This document shows positions 18,470 through 27,781 of a stretch of DNA of 64,000 nt, piece after piece (positions within the stretch are counted from its first letter, which is position 1; each line of letters starts with the position of its first letter). The notes below the pieces were generated by a model. That model was not told the origin of the DNA. It searched no databases and saw nothing but the letters and a program-made list of their open reading frames with translations. Both the position numbers and the translations under genes were made by a program. Source of the stretch: Pseudomonas fluorescens (GTDB lineage Bacteria > Pseudomonadota > Gammaproteobacteria > Pseudomonadales > Pseudomonadaceae); contig NZ_CP078138.1 in assembly GCF_019212185.1 (NCBI RefSeq), positions 2,772,501 to 2,836,500 on the forward strand, read 5' to 3'.

Positions 18470-18925
18470 ATGGAACTACGAATCAACCAGAAGACCTACC
18501 AGGTCGATGCCGACGCCGACACGCCTTTGCTGTGGGTGATCCGCGATGACCTCGGCATGACCGGCACCAAGTACGGCTGCGGTCTGGCGCAATGTGGCGC
18601 CTGTTCGGTGCTGGTGGACGGCGCCGTGGTGCGCTCGTGCATGATGCCGGTGGCCGGTGTGGTCGGCCGCGAGGTGACCACCATTGAGGCGATCGAGAGC
18701 GATGCCGTGGGCAAGCGAGTGGTCGCCACCTGGGTCGAGCAACAGGTCGCCCAGTGCGGCTACTGCCAGTCCGGGCAAGTCATGGCCGCCACCGCGCTGC
18801 TCAAACAGAACCCCACTCCCAGCGATGCGCAGATCGAGGCGGCAATGGTCAACCTATGCCGCTGCGGCACCTACAACGCGATTCATGCCGCGGTGCATGA
18901 GCTGGCCGGCAAGGGGACTGTGTGA
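18470..18925 (+). CDS. iorA: Isoquinoline 1-oxidoreductase-type small subunit, [2Fe-2S] protein
   Basis: A 151-residue electron-transfer subunit of a molybdenum hydroxylase. A plant-type ferredoxin domain has the cysteine cluster CGLAQCGACSVLVDG with a fourth Cys in VVRSC. The helical C-terminal domain holds the second cluster, CGYCQSGQ and CRCGTY. The stop codon overlaps the start of the large subunit (TGATG context at 18923), so the two are translationally coupled. Electrons from the molybdenum site in the large subunit pass through these two clusters, probably to a cytochrome or the respiratory chain, since no FAD subunit is encoded nearby. Confidence 0.93.
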   Translation: MELRINQKTYQVDADADTPLLWVIRDDLGMTGTKYGCGLAQCGACSVLVDGAVVRSCMMPVAGVVGREVTTIEAIESDAVGKRVVATWVEQQVAQCGYCQSGQVMAATALLKQNPTPSDAQIEAAMVNLCRCGTYNAIHAAVHELAGKGTV

Positions 18926-21174
18926 TGAGCGTGCGAATCGATCCTGCTCTGGCAGACGTTGCGTTGTCGCTGACCGACCCGGTCAATCTGTCCCGTCGGC
19001 GTTTCCTCACCGGCACCGCCATCGGCGCCCTGGTGCTCGGCTTCGGCCTGCCGCTGGGCTCGGTCCGCGTGCAGGCTGCAGTGGCGGCCAGCGTTGAACG
19101 GGGCACCCAGGTCCCGGCGTTTCTGGAAATTCGCCCGGACAGCAGCGTGCGTCTGCTGTGCCCGTTCATGGAGGGCGGGCAGGGCATCTTCACGGCGATG
19201 GCGCAGATTGTCGGCGAAGAACTGGACGTCGATCCGGCGAGCTTCCTGGTCGAAGCCGCACCGCCCGGCGAAGCCTACGTGGTCATGGCCAACGGCATGC
19301 GCATCACCGGCGGCAGTATGTCGGTGCGCATGAGCTATCCGGTGATGCGCCGCCTCGGCGCGCTGGCCCGGGCCATGCTGCTGCAGGCCGGCGCGCAACA
19401 GCTGCAAGTGCCGCTGAGTGAGCTGACCACCGAGCCCGGTAAGGTGCTGCACGCCGCGTCGGGTCGCTCATTGGCCTACGGCGAACTGGCCGAGCGAGCG
19501 ATGGACCTGCCGGTACCGGATGTCGACAGCGTGCAACTGCGCGACCCCAGCCAGTTCCGTTGGATCGGCAAGCCGGTCAAGCGCATCGATGCCTACGACA
19601 AGTCCACGGGCAAGGCGCTCTACAGTATCGATCAGAAGGTCGACGGTATGCTCCACGCTGCGGTGCAACATGCGCCCCGCCTGGGCATGACCGTGGGTCA
19701 ACTGCGCAATGAAGAGCAAGTGAAGGCCATGAAAGGCGTGCATTCCGTGCACCGCCTTCCGGGTGCGGTGGCGGTGGTCGCCGAGCGTTGGTGGCACGCG
19801 AGGCGCGCGGTGGAGGCGATGCAGGTCGACTGGCAGGAGCCCACCGCCGACAGCAAAGTGCGGCCGATGCCGGCGGACTTTTCCAGTGACGCTTACCTGA
19901 CGCAATTGGCCGCCGCAAAAGGCTCGGCACGCGATGACGAAAACGAAGGTGACGTGGCTGCCAGCCTGGCCAGCGCCAAGGCCCGGGTCGAAGCCACTTA
20001 CCACAATCAGTACCTCAACCACGCCCAGTTGGAACCGCCGTCGGCGCTGGCACGCTTCAACCCGGACGGCAGCCTGGAAGTCTGGCTGCCGAACCAGGCG
20101 CCCGATATGTTCCGCGCAGATATCGCCAAGCGCACCGGACTTGATCCGGCGCAAATCACCGTGCATTCGCCGCTGTTGGGCGGCTTCTTCGGCCGGCATT
20201 TTCTCTACGACAGCGCCAGTCCCTATCCCCAGGCGATCGCCCTGGCGAAGGCAGTGGGGCGTCCGGTCAAGCTGATCTGGAGTCGCGAGGAAGAGTTTTT
20301 GCGCGACGTGCTGCGCCCTGTGGCTGCCGTGCATTTTCGCGGCGCGCTGGGCAACGACGGTTGGCCGGTGGCGATCGAAGCCATCAGCACCACTGAAGGG
20401 CCGACTGAAGCCATCGCCGGCAAGCAGGGCGAAAAGCTCGATCCTTCGGCCCTTGAAGGCTTATCGGGCAAGTCATACGCCATTGCCAACAAGCGCATTG
20501 CTCAGCTCTACGTCAAAGGCCCGGCGATGCTCGGCTACTGGCGTTCGGTGGGCAACTCCCTCAACGACTTTTTCTACGAGTCGTTCCTCGACGAACTGGC
20601 CGACAAGGGCGGCAAGGACCCCTTTGAGCTGCGCCTGCACCTGCTGCGCGATAACCCGCGTCTGACTACCTTGTTGCAGGCGGTGGGGGAGTTGTCGGGT
20701 GGCTGGAAGCGCGGTCCGTTCACCGCCGAGGACGGCAGTAAGCGTGCACGTGGCGTGGCCATGGCGTCGCCGTTCGGCTCGCAGGCGGCGGTGATCGCCG
20801 AAGTCTCGATCGAGAACGGCCAAGTCAAGGTGCACGACATCTGGCAGGCCATCGACCCGGGCAGCATCGTCAACCCGGCGATTGTCGAGGCGCAGGTCAA
20901 CGGCGCCGTGGCGCTGGGGTTGTCGCAGACCCTTGTGGAGGAGGCGGTGTGGGTCGATGGTCAGCCGCGGGCGCGCAACTTCGACCGCTACCCGATTTTG
21001 CCGCCGGCGCGGATGGCACGGGTGCATGTGCGGGTGGTCGAGAGCGGCGAAAAAATGGGTGGCATCGGCGAACCGCCGCTGCCGGCGGTGGCCCCGGCGG
21101 TGGCCAATGCGGTGGCGGCACTCACCGGTCAGCGCATCCGCAGCCTGCCCATGAGCCGCCACACCTTCACCTGA
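18925..21174 (+). CDS. iorB: Isoquinoline 1-oxidoreductase-type large subunit, molybdopterin-binding
   Basis: A 749-residue aldehyde oxidase/xanthine dehydrogenase-family subunit. A twin-arginine signal (SRRRFLTG, then a hydrophobic stretch to VQAA) marks it for Tat export with the small subunit. The active-site glutamate of the family is in GGIGEPPLPAVAPA near the C-terminus, and GGFFGRH marks a molybdopterin loop. The oxidised substrate (N-heterocycle or aldehyde) is unknown. ATG at 18925 is preferred to a GTG one codon earlier. xdhC follows after 37 nt. Confidence 0.92.
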   Translation: MSVRIDPALADVALSLTDPVNLSRRRFLTGTAIGALVLGFGLPLGSVRVQAAVAASVERGTQVPAFLEIRPDSSVRLLCPFMEGGQGIFTAMAQIVGEELDVDPASFLVEAAPPGEAYVVMANGMRITGGSMSVRMSYPVMRRLGALARAMLLQAGAQQLQVPLSELTTEPGKVLHAASGRSLAYGELAERAMDLPVPDVDSVQLRDPSQFRWIGKPVKRIDAYDKSTGKALYSIDQKVDGMLHAAVQHAPRLGMTVGQLRNEEQVKAMKGVHSVHRLPGAVAVVAERWWHARRAVEAMQVDWQEPTADSKVRPMPADFSSDAYLTQLAAAKGSARDDENEGDVAASLASAKARVEATYHNQYLNHAQLEPPSALARFNPDGSLEVWLPNQAPDMFRADIAKRTGLDPAQITVHSPLLGGFFGRHFLYDSASPYPQAIALAKAVGRPVKLIWSREEEFLRDVLRPVAAVHFRGALGNDGWPVAIEAISTTEGPTEAIAGKQGEKLDPSALEGLSGKSYAIANKRIAQLYVKGPAMLGYWRSVGNSLNDFFYESFLDELADKGGKDPFELRLHLLRDNPRLTTLLQAVGELSGGWKRGPFTAEDGSKRARGVAMASPFGSQAAVIAEVSIENGQVKVHDIWQAIDPGSIVNPAIVEAQVNGAVALGLSQTLVEEAVWVDGQPRARNFDRYPILPPARMARVHVRVVESGEKMGGIGEPPLPAVAPAVANAVAALTGQRIRSLPMSRHTFT

Positions 21175-21211
21175 TCAGCCACGGCGCGCCCTTGCGCCAG
21201 AGGAGAGCCTG

Positions 21212-22249
21212 ATGGAAAGCATCGACCTGCTGGTCCTGCGCACTGCGCGGGATTGGCTCGCCGCTGGCGAGCGCGTGCTGCTGGCAACCGTGGCGCGTAC
21301 CTGGGGCTCATCGCCGCGCCCGGTGGGGTCGATGATGGCCCTGCGTAACGACGGGCGCGTGGTCGGCAGCGTGTCCGGCGGCTGCATCGAAGACGACCTG
21401 ATCCACCGCTACACCAGCGCCCATGGCGGGCTGGGGATGCAGGACGGCTTGCCCGAAGTAGTGCGTTACGGCGTCAGCGCCGACGAAGCTCATCGCTTCG
21501 GCTTGCCCTGCGGCGGCACCCTGGAACTGGCCCTCGAATTCAACCCGTCCTGGCACTCGCTGGAGCAACTGCTCTACGCCCTCGACGCCGGCCAACTGGT
21601 GCAGCGCCGCCTGACATTGACCAACAACCAGGTCACCCTCAATCCCACCACAACCCCCCAAGCCTTCAGCTTCGACGGCCAGCGCATGCTCAACACCCTG
21701 GGCCCTGGCTATCGCATGCTGCTGATCGGCGCCGGCGCACTGGCCGAATACCTGGCCACCATGGCCTTGTTCAACGGCTTCAAAGTCTCGATCTGCGACC
21801 CGCGCCCCGAGTACATCGAGGCCTGGGCCATCAATGGCGTCGAACCCCTCATCGGCATGCCCGACGACATCGTCCGCGACTACGCCGTCGACCAGCGCAC
21901 CTGCATCATCGCCCTGAGCCACGACCCCAAACTCGACGACCTCGCCTTGCTTGAGGCGCTGCATGGGCCGGCGTTCTACATCGGCGCGATTGGCTCGCGG
22001 CGCAATAGCCAGCTAAGGCGGGAGCGGTTGATCGAGCATTTTGGCGAGACGCAGGAGTCGTTGCAGCGGCTGCGGGGGCCGATCGGGATTTTTATCGGCA
22101 GCAAGACCCCGGCGGAGATTGCGGTGAGTGTGATGGCGCAGGTGCTGGCGGTGCGGAACGGGGTTGGGTTGGGGGGAGAGATGACTGTGGCCGAGGGGAA
22201 AGGCGTGGTTGAGGCTTGTGCCCATAGGGGATTTGCGGTGGATGCATAA
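21212..22249 (+). CDS. xdhC: XdhC-family molybdenum cofactor insertion/sulfuration chaperone
   Basis: A 345-residue XdhC/CoxI protein. The N-terminal domain has TWGSSPRPVGSMMAL and SVSGGCIEDD (the conserved Cys is present); the C-terminal Rossmann domain has LIGAGALAEYLA and GSRRNSQLRRERL. These proteins bind molybdenum cofactor and help insert its sulfurated form into partner hydroxylases, here almost certainly IorAB, from operon position. RBS AGGAGAG precedes ATG 21212. Oddly, the last seven codons and the stop lie inside the first copy of the 137-bp tandem repeat, so the natural C-terminus may have been altered by repeat insertion. Confidence 0.92.
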   Translation: MESIDLLVLRTARDWLAAGERVLLATVARTWGSSPRPVGSMMALRNDGRVVGSVSGGCIEDDLIHRYTSAHGGLGMQDGLPEVVRYGVSADEAHRFGLPCGGTLELALEFNPSWHSLEQLLYALDAGQLVQRRLTLTNNQVTLNPTTTPQAFSFDGQRMLNTLGPGYRMLLIGAGALAEYLATMALFNGFKVSICDPRPEYIEAWAINGVEPLIGMPDDIVRDYAVDQRTCIIALSHDPKLDDLALLEALHGPAFYIGAIGSRRNSQLRRERLIEHFGETQESLQRLRGPIGIFIGSKTPAEIAVSVMAQVLAVRNGVGLGGEMTVAEGKGVVEACAHRGFAVDA

Positions 22250-22761
22250 TCTGCGTCCGCCACCAATCCAAACTGTAGGAGCGAGCCTGCTCGCGAAGGT
22301 GGCGTGTCAGGCGATGCATATGCCGGATGTACCGGCCCCATCCCGAGCAGGCTCGGTCCTACAGGGGATTGGCGGTGGATGCATAATCTACGTCCGCCAC
22401 CAATCCAAACTGTGGGAGCGAGCCTGCTCGCGAAGACGGCGTGTCAGGCGATACACATGCCGGATGTACCGGCCCCATCCCGAGCAGGCTCGGTCCTACA
22501 GGGGATTTGCGGTGGATGCATAATCTGCGTCCGCCACCAATCCAAACTGTAGGAGCGAGCCTGCTCGCGAATACTGTGTGTCAGGCTATACACATGCCGG
22601 ATGTACCGGCCTCTTCCCGAGCAGGCTCGGTCCTACAGGGGATTGGCGGTGGATGCATAATCTGCGTCCGCCACCAATCCAAACTGTAGGAGCGAGCCTG
22701 CTCGCGAAGGCGGCGTGTCAGGCGATGCATATGCCGGATGTACCGGCCCCATCCCGAGCAG
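22227..22761. repeat. 137-bp tandem array of REPIN units, 3.9 copies
   Basis: The unit begins GGGGATT.GCGGTGGATG at 22227, 22364, 22501 and 22638, a spacing of exactly 137 bp each time; the fourth copy breaks off at about 22761. Each unit holds two inverted REP stems, AGGAGCGAGCCTGCTCGCGA and GAGCAGGCTCGGTCCTAC, separated by a constant spacer (TGTCAGGCGATGCATATGCC...). Copies differ by only a few substitutions. The array starts inside the 3' end of xdhC and fills the gap to the Lrp gene; no gene is present in 22250-22795. Confidence 0.93.
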
Positions 22762-22795
22762 CGGAGCGCCGCCCGGGCTGCTCCCACGCCGAGAC

Positions 22796-23278
22796 TCAAT
22801 CCGGCAAATGACCCAGTGGCAACGCGCTTTGCGCCTTGACCGTCTGTATCGCGAAGTTGCTCCGGATATCACTCACCCCAGGCAACTTGAGCAAAGTCCC
22901 GGTAAGAAAACGCTCATAGCCTCGCAAATCAGGCACCACCACATGCAGCAGGAAATCCGACTCGCCCGATACCAGAAAGGCCGAGATGACTTCCGGTAGC
23001 GCCGACACCGCCTCGCGGAAACGCTCGGCCTCTGTTTCGTGATGACGCTCGACCTTGATGCCGACGAACACCGTCAACCCAAGCCCGACCTCATCAGGAT
23101 CGAGACTGGCCCGATACCCCTTGATCACCCCCGCCTCTTCCAGTTGACGCACCCGGCGCAGACAGGGTGAAGCGGACAGCCCGATTTCGTCCGCCAACTG
23201 CACATTGGTCAAACGACCGTCGCGCTGCAGCGCGGCCAGAATTCGGCGGTCAAAGGCATCAAGTTTGGTTTTTGGCAT
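22796..23278 (-). CDS. Lrp/AsnC-family transcriptional regulator
   Basis: A 160-residue regulator: N-terminal HTH (LDAFDRRILAALQRDGRLTN, then LADEIGLSASPCLRRVRQL) and a C-terminal RAM/AsnC effector domain (LVSGESDFLLHVVVPDL). The ATG at 23278 (MPKTKLDAF) is chosen over a TTG upstream. It is divergent from a LysE-type exporter gene, the classic arrangement in which an Lrp-like protein activates amino-acid export when the amino acid accumulates. Confidence 0.92.
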   Translation of the reverse strand: MPKTKLDAFDRRILAALQRDGRLTNVQLADEIGLSASPCLRRVRQLEEAGVIKGYRASLDPDEVGLGLTVFVGIKVERHHETEAERFREAVSALPEVISAFLVSGESDFLLHVVVPDLRGYERFLTGTLLKLPGVSDIRSNFAIQTVKAQSALPLGHLPD

Positions 23279-23413
23279 AGCTGAGCTGCTCACTGACAAA
23301 TATTGGCAGAATATACCAACTCAAAGCTTTTAAGGGGTCGAATCCGCAACCACCTGCCCTGGGTTTCAAGCTTAGACTTTTGTTCACCACTCACCCCTAT
23401 GGAGTACCGAACA

Positions 23414-24043
23414 ATGGAAAACCCAGGCTTGTATTTGCTGGCGCTGGCGATGATCTACTTGCTGCCAGGCCCCGACATGATTCTGCTCCTGCAAACCGGC
23501 GCCTCACAGGGGCGGTCGGTGGCATTGGCAACGGCCCTGGGGCTTGCCATCGCTCGTAGCTGTCATGTGGCGCTGGCCGCGATGGGCCTGGCGACCTTGT
23601 TCAAAGTGGCGCCGTGGACCTTCGATGTGGTGCGTATTGCGGGGGCGGGCTATTTGCTGTGGATGGGCCTGCATTTATTCAAGAGCAACACGTTCGTCTT
23701 GTCAGCGGACGGTGTCCAGACCCAGCACAAAGCGCCCTGGAAATCGGCGATTCAACGGGGCGTGTTGACCAACCTGCTCAACCCCAAGGCGTTGCTGTTC
23801 TGCTCGGTACTTTTGCCGCAGTTCATCACCCCTGGCGCGGCGCCGGTTATGACCCAGTTTGTGCTGCTCGGCGTGATTTTGGTGACGGTAGGGTTAGTGT
23901 TCGACAGCAGCTACGCGCTCGCGGGAACCTGGGTCGGCCGGTGGGTGCGGCGCAATCCTACGGCGCAGCGGGTGCAGCAGTGGTTGTTTGGTGGGTTGTT
24001 GATAGGGTTTGCGGTGCGGCTGGCTTTTATGCAGCAGGCGTGA
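23414..24043 (+). CDS. LysE/RhtB-family amino-acid exporter
   Basis: A 209-residue inner-membrane exporter with about six hydrophobic spans. LysE/RhtB landmarks are YLLPGPDMILLLQTGASQG near the N-terminus and LTNLLNPKALLF in the middle. The ATG at 23414 is used because GGAG lies nine bases upstream; an ATG at 23399 would overlap that site. It is divergent from the Lrp-type gene, probably its regulator. The exported amino acid is unknown. Confidence 0.9.
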   Translation: MENPGLYLLALAMIYLLPGPDMILLLQTGASQGRSVALATALGLAIARSCHVALAAMGLATLFKVAPWTFDVVRIAGAGYLLWMGLHLFKSNTFVLSADGVQTQHKAPWKSAIQRGVLTNLLNPKALLFCSVLLPQFITPGAAPVMTQFVLLGVILVTVGLVFDSSYALAGTWVGRWVRRNPTAQRVQQWLFGGLLIGFAVRLAFMQQA

Positions 24044-24230
24044 AGGGCGGGGGTGCGGCGTTTTCTGCCTCGCGCGATGGGCAGAAAACGGCCAGAAGCA
24101 GACACTCATAAGCGGCTGCTTCCGGCCAGGAGCTGACGGTACCTACAGGCAGAAATCGACCCAATGCGGACATCTGGAACGAGTAGTAACCGATCTGCCT
24201 GAAATGCGATCAAACAACTCTGCTACAGCG

Positions 24231-24854
24231 TTATGGCGTTCCATTCCTTCCGTACAGCCGGTAGCTTTGTCGCCGACTCAGACGTTCGTAATAGTCGCTC
24301 ACGGCAGGAAAGTTCGGATGAGCGAAGGGTGTTTCAAACCATCGATTAACCGAAAGTCCAATCGGTATGTCTGCAAGAGAAAACTTGTCACCAATGACGT
24401 AGGCCCCGGTTGAGTCGAGCTGTCTATCGAGAATCTCCATGTGCCTCGACCAGTCATCGCATGAGGTTGCCAATGCATGGCTGTCTTGATGGCCATGCGA
24501 ATGCCTGACCAGCGACATAAAGGCATAACTCCACGATTTGTTGAGATCCGACGCTTGCCAATCGATCCATTGATCCACACGCGCTTTGGCCCTTGCTTCG
24601 ATCGGGTACAAGCCGGTGTCGTCGTAGCGAGACGCCAGGTAGCGAATAATCGAGTTTGATTCCCAGAGAATGAAATCGTCATCTTGGATGACCGGCACCA
24701 TGGCATTGGGATTCAACGCCATGAATTCGGGCGTTTGCGTCGACCTGAATCCAGAACCCCAATCCTCCCGCTCAAAGGGGATTCCAATCTCAGCGCAAGC
24801 CCAGAGTACTTTTCGTACATTGATCGATGATGCCTTACCCAGTACGCGCAACAC
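24231..24854 (-). CDS. Glutathione S-transferase family protein
   Basis: A 207-residue two-domain GST: a thioredoxin-like N-terminal domain ([36 protein letters not shown], where the cis-Pro and the ES motif that bind glutathione are seen) and an alpha-helical C-terminal domain with [13 protein letters not shown]. The start is a GTG at 24854 that overlaps an AAGGAG; a following TTG is possible. The gene is solitary. The substrate is unknown. Confidence 0.85.
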   Translation of the reverse strand: MLRVLGKASSINVRKVLWACAEIGIPFEREDWGSGFRSTQTPEFMALNPNAMVPVIQDDDFILWESNSIIRYLASRYDDTGLYPIEARAKARVDQWIDWQASDLNKSWSYAFMSLVRHSHGHQDSHALATSCDDWSRHMEILDRQLDSTGAYVIGDKFSLADIPIGLSVNRWFETPFAHPNFPAVSDYYERLSRRQSYRLYGRNGTP

Positions 24855-25008
24855 TCCTTGTCCTTACAGTTGATGGCTGGTCGTGTCGACAATATCGCCT
24901 AGTGGAATCGGGTGTCCAGCGACCGCTCATGGCCGATTGCTGCCCTTCGTGAAGGCCAGCTTAGAATCAACAGCGCAATTTCCCCACCTCCCGCAATCGT
25001 CTCACCAC

Positions 25009-25623
25009 TCAGCCCAATTGCCGCACGCCCAACCCCAGAATCAACCCACCACACAGGCGATCAATCGCTTTCCGCGCCTTTTGATACGCCGAGGAAATCC
25101 TCGGTTGCGACAACGCCAGCGCAACCAGTCCATACCAGGTCAGCGAAACCACCACCACCACCGCCAGCATTGAGACGAAGGTGCTGAGCGAGGGGTGGGT
25201 GGGGGCGGCGGCTGAAAAGACGGCGGCGTAGAAGGCCATGGATTTGGGATTGCCAATATTGGTGACGATCCCCTGAAAGAACGATTTCCGGACGCTGCCC
25301 GCCGGACCCTCGCAGGGGCGCATTGCTGGTTGCTTGCCGGCGTTAACGATCAGGCGTAGGCCAAACCACATCAGGTACGCCGCGCCCATGATCTTCACAA
25401 CCAGTGCCGCCCATGGCAAGGCTGCAAACACCAGGCCCAGGCCCGCGATCGCACAGGCAGACCAGAGCAGATTGACGGTCACGATACCGGCGACCAGGGC
25501 CAGTGCCTCGGTGCGTGTCGCGGCGACTGCCTTGTGAACCACGGCGACGAAGTTCGGCCCCGGAATCACTACGCCGGCCAGATAAACCCAGAAAACGGTG
25601 AGCATCGCCGCAGTGTCGAGCAT
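25009..25623 (-). CDS. LysE-family translocator
   Basis: A 204-residue membrane protein with about six spans and the family motif GVVIPGPNFVAVVHKAV near the N-terminus, plus GIVTNIGNPKSMAFYAAVF. It is a paralogue of the exporter at 23414. No regulator is adjacent; the upstream gene on the same strand, an FAD oxidoreductase, lies 151 nt away and may or may not share a transcript. Confidence 0.9.
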   Translation of the reverse strand: MLDTAAMLTVFWVYLAGVVIPGPNFVAVVHKAVAATRTEALALVAGIVTVNLLWSACAIAGLGLVFAALPWAALVVKIMGAAYLMWFGLRLIVNAGKQPAMRPCEGPAGSVRKSFFQGIVTNIGNPKSMAFYAAVFSAAAPTHPSLSTFVSMLAVVVVVSLTWYGLVALALSQPRISSAYQKARKAIDRLCGGLILGLGVRQLG

Positions 25624-25774
25624 GTCGAGCCCTTTTTGGTGCTGATCGGTATAGCGTCCATGCTAGCGAGCGACGGGGCCGACTGGCAGACACAGATCCC
25701 ACAATAAACTCGGATACAGTGACCTTTTATGCGGAGTAAGTCTTGCCTGGTGATGAGGCGATCAGGGATCGCCA

Positions 25775-27088
25775 TTAGCGAAGCTTCTCCAGCATCTGGT
25801 AGTACCACATCCCCACCGCCAGCATCGGATTGCCGAACACATCGCCCAGCGGCACCTTGATGTGCTTGCAGCCGGCAAAGGTGTCGAATTTCGCCAAGGT
25901 GCCCGTCAACGCCTCAGCCATGATCTCGCCCATGATATGGCTGGTCGCGACGCCATGCCCCGAATAGCCCTGGCAATACCAGACGTTGTCCGAAACCTTG
26001 CCCAACTGTGGAATGCGATTCATCACAATGCCCATCGCGCAACTCCATTGGAACTCGATGTCCACGCCCTTCAGCGCCGGGAAAGTGCGTTCGATGCACG
26101 GGCGCAGTTCCGCGGCGATGTCTCGCGAGTCGCGTCCGGAATAGTTGGCTCCGCCGCCAAACAGCAAGCGACCATCACCGGTCAGGCGGTAGTAATCGAG
26201 GACAAACCGACAATCGTAAACGGCCAGGTCGTGCGGGTTGATCTTGCGGGCCAATTCGCCCAGCGGCGCGGTGGTGACAATCCCGCCCATGGCCGGGAAG
26301 ATCTTGCCCTTGAGCTGTTTGCGCTCGAGCTTGTGGTAGACGTCGCCGGCCAGCAGAACCTGGCGCGCGTCGATCCGGCCCTGGGCCGTGACAACGGCGG
26401 GTCGGTCGCCATGGACGATCTCCAGGACCTCGGAGTTCTCATAGATCAATGCGCCCAGGCTATGGGCGGCGCGAGCCTCACCCAGGCATAGATTGAGCGG
26501 ATGCAGGTGCAGGTTGCGCGTATTTTTCAGGGCGCCTTGATACAGCTCGCTGTCCAGATGCTGGCGCACGCCGGCCTGATCAAGGAGAGTGACCTGATCG
26601 CCCATTCCACGTCGTTGTGCTTCATCGTGAAAGGCTCGCAGCTCGTTCATGTGCGAGGGTTTCATCGCGGTATGCAGATGACCGCGCTTGAGGTCGCAGT
26701 CAATTGCGTACTTTTTCACCCGTTGCTCGATGATTTCATGGCCTCGCCAGCGCAGGTGCCAGATGAAATCGTCGACCTCATCGCCCAGACGGCTGCGCAT
26801 CTGTTGCCGCATGGCCTCGTCGCCCGAAAGGCTGCCGGTGACCTGGCCGCCATTGCGTCCGCTGGCACCCCAGCCGATACGGTTGGTTTCGACAATCGCC
26901 ACCTTGAGCCCGCGTTCGGCCAGCTCGACGGCGCTGGCAACACCGGTGAAACCGCCACCGATAATCACCACGTCGACGCTGACCTGGCCTTGTAAGGTCG
27001 GGTACTGGATGGGGTCATTGAGACTGGCCGTGTAATAGGAGGCGCTGCGTTGGGCGGTGCCGATGGCATTGTGTAGGGCGACAGTCAT
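25775..27088 (-). CDS. DAO-family FAD-dependent oxidoreductase (PuuB/OrdL-like)
   Basis: A 437-residue protein with the FAD motif IIGGGFTGVASAVELAERG, followed by VAIVETNRIGWGASGRNGGQ, the signature of gamma-glutamylputrescine oxidase-like enzymes. The C-terminal WYCQGYSGHGVATSHIMG segment completes the flavin site. Substrates of the group are amines such as gamma-glutamylputrescine or N-methyl amino acids. It is distinct from the first-cluster oxidoreductase at 7045 in its N-terminal region. No glutamylpolyamine synthetase is nearby, so the substrate is open. Confidence 0.88.
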   Translation of the reverse strand: MTVALHNAIGTAQRSASYYTASLNDPIQYPTLQGQVSVDVVIIGGGFTGVASAVELAERGLKVAIVETNRIGWGASGRNGGQVTGSLSGDEAMRQQMRSRLGDEVDDFIWHLRWRGHEIIEQRVKKYAIDCDLKRGHLHTAMKPSHMNELRAFHDEAQRRGMGDQVTLLDQAGVRQHLDSELYQGALKNTRNLHLHPLNLCLGEARAAHSLGALIYENSEVLEIVHGDRPAVVTAQGRIDARQVLLAGDVYHKLERKQLKGKIFPAMGGIVTTAPLGELARKINPHDLAVYDCRFVLDYYRLTGDGRLLFGGGANYSGRDSRDIAAELRPCIERTFPALKGVDIEFQWSCAMGIVMNRIPQLGKVSDNVWYCQGYSGHGVATSHIMGEIMAEALTGTLAKFDTFAGCKHIKVPLGDVFGNPMLAVGMWYYQMLEKLR

Positions 27089-27781
27089 GTAATCGATTCC
27101 TTTTATGAATGCTGATCAGGCGTGGGGCGGCGCACTGCCTGAAGTGGGGTGCAGACAGACCTGCACGGCTGCGCCAGGGATCAGCCGCCTGCCGGCAGCG
27201 GCAGACAAGTTGTCAGCGGATTGAAGTCGGCCGTGAGTGGGCCAACGGATTCAGATCGATGCGAGAGCCGCGTCGGGTGGGCGCGCATGACTGCAATGCC
27301 ATAGCGCCCAGAAGGCCAGAATGATGGGGAAGAGGGGATTTACGCAGGGACGGGCTCGCACCTTCGGGAAGGAAGGCTGGAGCGGGCGACGGATCAAGCG
27401 CTGGTGCGGAATCATGGTTCCGGATACTCCCACCGCTCGAATGTGGGTTAAATCGGCATTTGTGAACCTTGGGTTATTGCTGGACTAAACAATCGTGCCG
27501 ATGGGGCTGGATCGTGTTCTGGAGTGAAACCTGAAAGGCGTTCGTCGATACTCAGACCCTTCCTGCGTGGGGGTGTCAGAAATTTTGTGTTCGGGCAAAA
27601 CATGAGTAAGAGGTGCCTGCTGCTCGGGTCGGGCCGGCCGTTGTTCGGCAGCCTGGCGCAGGATGTTGATTTGCAAATGGTCTCCAGCCGAAGTTTCCCG
27701 TCGGGCCTGGTGCAGTCGACTTATCGGATTGCACCCTGAGCCGCAGGAGTACGGGGCAGTGGTGGGACTGCCCCGGCATGC
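27089..27781. other. 693-nt gene-free stretch
   Basis: Only short open frames without recognisable motifs or ribosome-binding sites are present. A stretch at about 27500-27660 (GGGGTGTCAGAAATTTTGTG) recalls the ends of IS256-type insertion sequences but has no transposase or paired terminal repeat. The region must hold the promoter of the FAD oxidoreductase gene (start 27088) on its left side and the 3' end of the monooxygenase gene on its right. Confidence 0.5.
27753..27774 (-). terminator. Hairpin downstream of the FAD monooxygenase gene
   Basis: An 8-bp perfect stem, GGGGCAGT (27753-27760) with ACTGCCCC (27767-27774), and a GGTGGG loop, lies 8 nt past the monooxygenase stop codon. No T-run follows on the minus strand, so termination is only probable. 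Confidence 0.4.

Noticed and set aside
27485-27676. IS256-like end sequence (GGGGTGTCAGAAATTTTGTG) and a 63-codon frame
   Set aside because: Only a suggestive word; no transposase fragment, no second terminal repeat and no target duplication could be found.
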